Shown piece by piece: positions 4,993-8,737 of a stretch of 8,737 bases of DNA (the first letter of the stretch is position 1; each line of letters opens with the position of its first letter). The DNA lies in NCBI GenBank assembly GCA_018971745.1, contig JAGXAD010000023.1, positions 1-8,737 of the forward strand, written 5' to 3'. Origin of the DNA: Patescibacteria group bacterium (GTDB taxonomy: Bacteria; Patescibacteriota; Minisyncoccia; Sungbacterales; GWA2-42-14). The position numbers were made by a program, and so were the translations under genes. A model generated the notes under the pieces. That model did no database searches. It was not told where the DNA came from and saw nothing but the letters and a program-made list of their open reading frames with translations.

Positions 4993-5700
4993 ATGGCTAA
5001 CGAACGGCAAAAAGCAATATTACAAGCGGTAATTGACGAATTTATTGAAAGCGCGGCGCCTGTTGCGTCAAGCCGAATTGTGCATAAATATCATTTTCCG
5101 TACAGCAGCGCTACCGTGCGAAATGATTTTTTGAAATTGGACGCGGAAGGGTATTTGGAACAGCCGCACACATCAGCCGGACGCGTTCCGACCGACAAGG
5201 GATACCGCTTTTACGCGGACGCGATTTTTGATTCGGGCAAACGGCATGCGCGCAAACAAAAAATGCTTGCCGAACTTGCCCGGGCATCTGAATTCGAAGA
5301 AGAAGAATTTATTCGCACCGCATCGCGCATGATTGCCGGATTAAGCCATGGGGTCGCGTGTGCCGGATTTCCAAAAGAGGAATTGTTTTATAAATCCGGT
5401 TTTGCTGAAGCACTTGACGAGCCGGAGTTTGATAACAGCACGACGCGGAAAAATTTTGCCGAGCTCGTTGATGATATTGATAATTTTCTTGCCGAAATGG
5501 TAGATGACGAATCGTTTTCGTTCCCTCGCATTTTTATCGGCAATGAAAACCCGATTGAGCTGGCGCGCGAATACAGCGTGATGATTTCATCATTTGCCAC
5601 GCCGTTTCATAAAGAAGCCGTTATCGGCATTATCGGGCCCAAACGGATGGATTATCAAAAAAATATGTTATTATTACAAGAACTGCAAACATTATGGTAG
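4993..5700 (+). CDS. hrcA: Heat-inducible transcription repressor HrcA (compact form)
   Basis: The product represses its own chaperone operon by binding CIRCE. I chose the ATG at 4993 (MANERQKAIL, matching the family start) because the in-frame ATG at 4981 overlaps the promoter -10. This gives 235 residues, against roughly 340 in typical HrcA. The winged-helix DNA-binding domain is intact (about 1-78): SSATVRNDFLKLDAEGYLEQ, then PHTSAGRVPTDKGYRFYAD. The C-terminus also keeps family landmarks: LFYKSGFAEALDEPEFD (131-147), FIGNENP (181-187) and VIGIIGPKRMDY (210-221). The missing part lies between LSHGVACAGFP and LFYKSG, that is, part of the GAF-like domain and the inserted dimerisation domain. 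Its stop overlaps the grpE start by 7 nt. The frame is unbroken, so this is a compact protein and not a pseudogene. Confidence 0.93.
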   Translation: MANERQKAILQAVIDEFIESAAPVASSRIVHKYHFPYSSATVRNDFLKLDAEGYLEQPHTSAGRVPTDKGYRFYADAIFDSGKRHARKQKMLAELARASEFEEEEFIRTASRMIAGLSHGVACAGFPKEELFYKSGFAEALDEPEFDNSTTRKNFAELVDDIDNFLAEMVDDESFSFPRIFIGNENPIELAREYSVMISSFATPFHKEAVIGIIGPKRMDYQKNMLLLQELQTLW

Positions 5701-6251
5701 ACGACAATAATGAAGAACAAAATAATAATGACGTTGAAATGATTCCGGACGAAGAAATGTTTTCTGATGTTCCTGCGGCGGAAGAAAAAATAAAAAAATT
5801 GAAAGGCGATTTGAAACAATGCAATATTGAGCGCAAGGATTATCTGGACGGCTGGCAAAGGGCAAAAGCCGATTTTGTAAATTATCGCAAAGACGAAGCA
5901 TCTCGTTTTGAAGATACGGCGCGATTCGTAACCGCGGGGCTGATTCAGGAAATGTTGCCGGTGCTGGACAGTTTTGATTTGGCGCTATCACACGGTATGC
6001 CAAAAGATGTTGAAAAAGGAATTTTGATAATTCGCTCGCAGTTTATGGATATTTTAAAAAAACGCGGCTTGGAAGAAATGCAAAGCATCGGCAAAAAGTT
6101 TGATCCGGAATTTCACGAATCAGTCGGAGAAATTGAGTCAGAAAAAGAAGAAAGCATTATCGTTGAAGAAATCCAAAAAGGATATGTAATAAAAGGGCGC
6201 GTGCTTCGTCCGGCGCGCGTCAAAATCGCAAAAAAGAAATCAGAAACATAA
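5694..6251 (+). CDS. grpE: Nucleotide exchange factor GrpE
   Basis: GrpE releases ADP from DnaK and so resets the chaperone cycle in the cytoplasm. The 185-residue protein has the family order: an acidic disordered N-terminus (1-28); a long coiled-coil helix (about 29-75) including YLDGWQRAKADFVNYRKDEA; a helical-bundle segment (LIQEMLPVLDSFDLAL, 83-98); and a C-terminal beta domain with KKFDPEFHESVGEIES (134-149) and GYVIKGRVLRPARVKI (163-178). Its ATG lies inside the last codons of hrcA (7-nt overlap, different frame) and there is no SD, so translation is probably coupled to hrcA. The spacing to dnaK is 50 nt. The long helix may act as a thermosensor, as known for GrpE dimers. Nothing is missing. 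Confidence 0.96.
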   Translation: MVDDNNEEQNNNDVEMIPDEEMFSDVPAAEEKIKKLKGDLKQCNIERKDYLDGWQRAKADFVNYRKDEASRFEDTARFVTAGLIQEMLPVLDSFDLALSHGMPKDVEKGILIIRSQFMDILKKRGLEEMQSIGKKFDPEFHESVGEIESEKEESIIVEEIQKGYVIKGRVLRPARVKIAKKKSET

Positions 6252-6301
6252 AAAAATAAAAAACAAAGATATATCAGCAAATAATTTTTAAATCAAAAAC
6301 T
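6252..6301 (+). other. A-rich, SD-free grpE-dnaK spacer
   Basis: This 50-nt gap is almost all A and T, with only a few G or C bases. It shows no SD, hairpin or -10/-35 pair. It looks like an unstructured leader that may let ribosomes reach dnaK without an SD, as is common in A-rich leaders. Confidence 0.5.
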
Positions 6302-8188
6302 ATGTCAAAAATTTTAGGAATTGATCTTGGCACCACCAACTCCGCAATGGCGATTGTGGAAGGAGGCGAACCAAGAGTATTAGAAAACAAAGAAGGCAAC
6401 CGCACAACGCCTTCAATCGTCGCGGTTTCAAAATCCGGAGACCGGCTGGTGGGGCTTCTGGCAAAGCGGCAAAGCGTAACGAACCCCAAGAACACGATTT
6501 TTTCCGTGAAGCGCCTGGTTGGGCGCAAATTCAGCGACCCGGAAGTGCAGCGCGACAAAGCGTGGCTGCCGTATGACATTAAAGAAGGGGCAAACGGCGG
6601 CGTGGAAGTGCAATTCGGAGATAAATTGATGCGTCCTGAAGAAATTTCCGCGATGATTTTGCAAAAAATGAAGCAGGACGCGGAAGCGAAACTCGGAGAA
6701 AAAATTGACGAGGCGATTATCACGGTGCCCGCGTACTTTGACGATTCGCAAAGAAAAGCAACGCAGGCCGCGGGCGAGATTGCGGGGTTCAAGGTGCGGC
6801 GCATCATTAACGAGCCGACCGCAGCGGCGCTCGCTTACGGATTCAACAAAAAGAAAAACGAGCAGATTGTGGTGTATGATTTCGGCGGCGGCACATTTGA
6901 TTTGTCCGTGCTTGAGGTTTCCGAAGATACGGTTGAAGTAAAATCCACCGGAGGCGACACGCACTTAGGAGGAGACGATTTTGACCAGCGCATCATCAAA
7001 TGGATTGTGGATCAGTTCAGAAAACAGGAAGGCATTGATTTGTCAAAAGACACGCTTGCTTTACAGCGCCTGAAAGAAGCGGCCGAACGCGCCAAGCACG
7101 AACTTTCAACCACAGTTGAGACCGAATTAAACATTCCATTCATTACTTCGGACGCATCAGGACCAAAACATCTTTTAATGAAATTCACGCGCGCGAACTT
7201 AGAAGAATTGGTTCGCGATATGATTGACAAATCAATCGCAATCACCAAGCAGGTGGTTCAGGATTCCGGTTTCAAAATTGAAGACATTGACGAAATCGTT
7301 TTGGTCGGCGGGCAAACCAGAATGCCGGCGATGCAAAACGCGGTTAAAAAATTATTCGGCAAGGAGCCGCATATGGGAGTAAATCCGGATGAAGTGGTTG
7401 CAATAGGCGCTGCGGTGCAGGCAGGCATTTTGCAGGGCGATGTCAAAGATGTTTTGCTTTTGGATGTAACGCCGTTATCACTTGGCATTGAGACGCTCGG
7501 AGGAGTGATGACGCACTTGATTGAAAAAAATACCACGGTGCCGACTTCAAAGTCCCAAGTTTTTTCAACCGCGGCAGATTCGCAAACATCCGTTGAAATC
7601 CACGTATTGCAGGGCGAGCGCGAAATGGCGCAAGACAACAAAACCCTCGCGCGATTTATTTTGGACGGCATTCCACCGTCGCCCCGAGGCATGCCGCAAA
7701 TTGAAGTTTCGTTTGACATTGACGCAAACGGCGTTTTGTCCGTAAAAGCAAAAGACAAAGCAACCGCTAAAGAGCAATCGGTGCGGATTGAGGCGTCAAC
7801 CGGCCTGTCAAAAGAGGAAATTGAAAAAATGAAGAAAGACGCGGAACTGCACGCCGAGGAAGACAAGCAAAAAAAAGAATTGATTGAAGCGCGCAATACC
7901 GCGGATGTGATGGTTTATACGGCGGAAAAAGCGCTTCGCGACGCAGGAGAAAAAGTTCCGGCCGAGACCCGAAAAGAAATTGAAGACAAAATCGCGGATG
8001 TAAAATCAGCCAAAGAGGGGAGCGACGCGAACGCAATGAAAAACGCAATGCAGGCGCTGACAATGGCTACGCAGAAAATCGGGGAGATTCTTTATAAACA
8101 GCAACAGGAAAATCAGCAACAAGCGCCGAATCAGCCGGAAGAGAAAAAAGATGGTAATGTGAAAGATGCGGATTTCGAAGAAAAGTAA
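6302..8188 (+). CDS. dnaK: Molecular chaperone DnaK (Hsp70)
   Basis: This 628-residue ATP-dependent Hsp70 binds unfolded polypeptides together with GrpE and a DnaJ co-chaperone. The nucleotide-binding domain (1-382) has GIDLGTTNS (6-14), [13 protein letters not shown] (142-154), [12 protein letters not shown] (169-180), [15 protein letters not shown] (191-205) with catalytic Thr198, and LVGGQTRMP (334-342). The interdomain linker [12 protein letters not shown] (384-395) precedes the peptide-binding domain (about 390-500) and the helical lid (from about 503). The tail is Gln-rich and ends in DADFEEK, close to the usual EEVD-like bacterial end. The region near residues 74-98 ([19 protein letters not shown]) retains the N-terminal-lobe insert present in E. 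coli-type DnaK and absent from Firmicutes. The ATG follows a 50-nt leader with almost no G and no SD. No dnaJ follows in the window. Confidence 0.98.
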   Translation: MSKILGIDLGTTNSAMAIVEGGEPRVLENKEGNRTTPSIVAVSKSGDRLVGLLAKRQSVTNPKNTIFSVKRLVGRKFSDPEVQRDKAWLPYDIKEGANGGVEVQFGDKLMRPEEISAMILQKMKQDAEAKLGEKIDEAIITVPAYFDDSQRKATQAAGEIAGFKVRRIINEPTAAALAYGFNKKKNEQIVVYDFGGGTFDLSVLEVSEDTVEVKSTGGDTHLGGDDFDQRIIKWIVDQFRKQEGIDLSKDTLALQRLKEAAERAKHELSTTVETELNIPFITSDASGPKHLLMKFTRANLEELVRDMIDKSIAITKQVVQDSGFKIEDIDEIVLVGGQTRMPAMQNAVKKLFGKEPHMGVNPDEVVAIGAAVQAGILQGDVKDVLLLDVTPLSLGIETLGGVMTHLIEKNTTVPTSKSQVFSTAADSQTSVEIHVLQGEREMAQDNKTLARFILDGIPPSPRGMPQIEVSFDIDANGVLSVKAKDKATAKEQSVRIEASTGLSKEEIEKMKKDAELHAEEDKQKKELIEARNTADVMVYTAEKALRDAGEKVPAETRKEIEDKIADVKSAKEGSDANAMKNAMQALTMATQKIGEILYKQQQENQQQAPNQPEEKKDGNVKDADFEEK

Positions 8189-8191
8189 CTC

Positions 8192-8336
8192 GGCAATACC
8201 GCTTTGAAAATCGCCGCAAAAGCCCAGCCGCTTTTGTGGCTCACGCGAAATTGCTTTTGGTTGTCAAGGTCGCTTCGCTCCCTATGACAACACCATGCCA
8301 AAAGCAATTTCGAGTGTTTTCAAAGCGATAATTGCC
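8192..8336. repeat. Cloverleaf-like inverted-repeat element after dnaK
   Basis: Nested stems fill the first part of the 263-bp gap after dnaK. The outer stem is CGCTTTGAAAA (8200-8210) with TTTTCAAAGCG (8317-8327), a perfect 11 bp, extended by GGCAA/TTGCC at 8192-8196 and 8332-8336. Inside is a hairpin (GCCGCAAAAG 8213-8222 with CTTTTGTGGC 8231-8240). A second 19-bp stem follows with one mismatch (8242-8260 with 8298-8316), topped by TTGTCA/TGACAA (8261-8266 and 8285-8290). It starts 3 nt after the dnaK stop. No T-run follows the stem, so it is not a standard terminator. It may be a mobile palindrome, a structured RNA or an mRNA 3'-end stabiliser. The remaining gap (8337-8451) shows nothing I can name. 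Confidence 0.82.
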
Positions 8337-8451
8337 TCGCTTAAAAAAACGAATTTTTGCACCCTCTTGAATTCAAAAAATTACAGTGAGCTCGCAGGAG
8401 CAGGCAGAAATAAATTAGGTTCTCTATCAAACAAACAAAATCTTAAAACTT

Positions 8452-8737
8452 ATGTTTCATTTTATACAACTATTTTCACAAAAAATTGTCGTACTCGTTG
8501 TCGGCGCGGCCGTTGCTATCAGTGGTCTGTTTAGTCACGGGACGGTTACGAAGGTACCGGAGAATCCAAAACCAGAAATTTTAATCAGTAACGAGCAAAA
8601 AGAAATTGTCGCTCCCAAAGAAAATATGCAATCTTCTGAAACAAATTCTGTTGTCGTTCCGAAAGTTGTCATACCACCAAAGCCAGTCGTTCACAAAACA
8701 TTCACACTACCCAGCGGAGCAATTGTGGATGAAAATG
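8452..8737 (+). CDS. Membrane-anchored protein with proline-rich linker (partial; C-terminus outside window)
   Basis: I translated from the ATG at 8452; the frame is open to the window end (95 codons). It starts MFHFIQLFSQK followed by a hydrophobic helix at about residues 12-27 (VVLVVGAAVAISGLF), fitting a signal anchor or uncleaved signal sequence, so most of the protein should lie outside the cytoplasm. After this comes a low-complexity linker rich in Pro, Val, Glu and Lys (EILISNEQKEIVAPKEN, then VVVPKVVIPPKPVVHK), which suggests a tether to an unseen folded domain. The last residues, TFTLPSGAIVDEN, may begin that domain, which I cannot identify. There is no SD and no clear promoter. It is separated from dnaK by 263 bp containing the cloverleaf-like element and is probably unrelated to the chaperone operon. 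The start codon is likely but not certain. Confidence 0.68.
   Translation, partial: MFHFIQLFSQKIVVLVVGAAVAISGLFSHGTVTKVPENPKPEILISNEQKEIVAPKENMQSSETNSVVVPKVVIPPKPVVHKTFTLPSGAIVDEN

Noticed and set aside
6274..7896. Leftward long open frames (177, 178 and 212 codons) opposite dnaK
   Set aside because: They mirror codon patterns of dnaK on the other strand, and their products are Cys/Ser/Arg-rich with no recognisable domains, SD or promoter.
8192..8336. Intrinsic terminator of dnaK
   Set aside because: The stems are strong but no T-run follows on the plus strand; the A-run at 8343-8349 is the wrong polarity for rightward termination.
8295..8534. Rightward 79-codon open frame starting inside the cloverleaf-like element
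   Set aside because: It starts within the palindrome, has low-complexity basic composition, has no SD, and overlaps the more protein-like frame at 8452 that has a clear membrane anchor.

Overview
The window looks like a chromosome fragment from a reduced-genome bacterium, most likely a Candidate Phyla Radiation / Patescibacteria member close to Parcubacteria. This is an inference from protein character, short intergenic gaps, leaders that mostly lack a Shine-Dalgarno (SD) sequence, a compact HrcA, and a CysRS with a non-standard zinc-site residue. No marker gene allows a firm placement. The standard code with TGA as stop fits every frame. No rRNA, tRNA, CRISPR array, insertion sequence or phage gene was seen.

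Layout. (1) Positions 1-2588 read leftward: replicative helicase dnaB, a 134-bp gap filled by a large imperfect palindrome, recombination mediator recR, then, 15 nt on, an AT-rich DUF2268-like HExxH metalloprotease cut by the window edge. (2) At 2728-2946 a 72-residue one-helix membrane protein reads rightward from its own promoter and meets cysS (2943-4322, leftward) tail to tail with a 4-nt overlap. (3) At 4361-4936 there is a self-contained rightward unit: extended -10 promoter, two small two-helix membrane proteins, intrinsic terminator. (4) At 4944-8188 is the heat-shock operon hrcA-grpE-dnaK, controlled by a near-perfect CIRCE operator that encloses the -35 hexamer. (5) At 8192-8336, just after dnaK, lies a cloverleaf-like inverted-repeat element. 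(6) From 8452 the N-terminus of a membrane-anchored, proline-rich protein runs off the window. No dnaJ follows dnaK within the window.

How the parts work together. HrcA should bind the CIRCE operator and repress its own operon; GrpE is the nucleotide exchange factor for DnaK. DnaB, RecR and CysRS are core replication, repair and translation functions. The three small membrane proteins are unassigned and are the only genes here with good SD sequences.

Points most worth a second look: the hrcA promoter places transcription start only a few bases before the ATG (probable leaderless mRNA); HrcA lacks about 100 central residues; CysRS has Asp in place of a zinc-binding Cys; two large palindromic intergenic elements; and the small two-protein membrane cassette.
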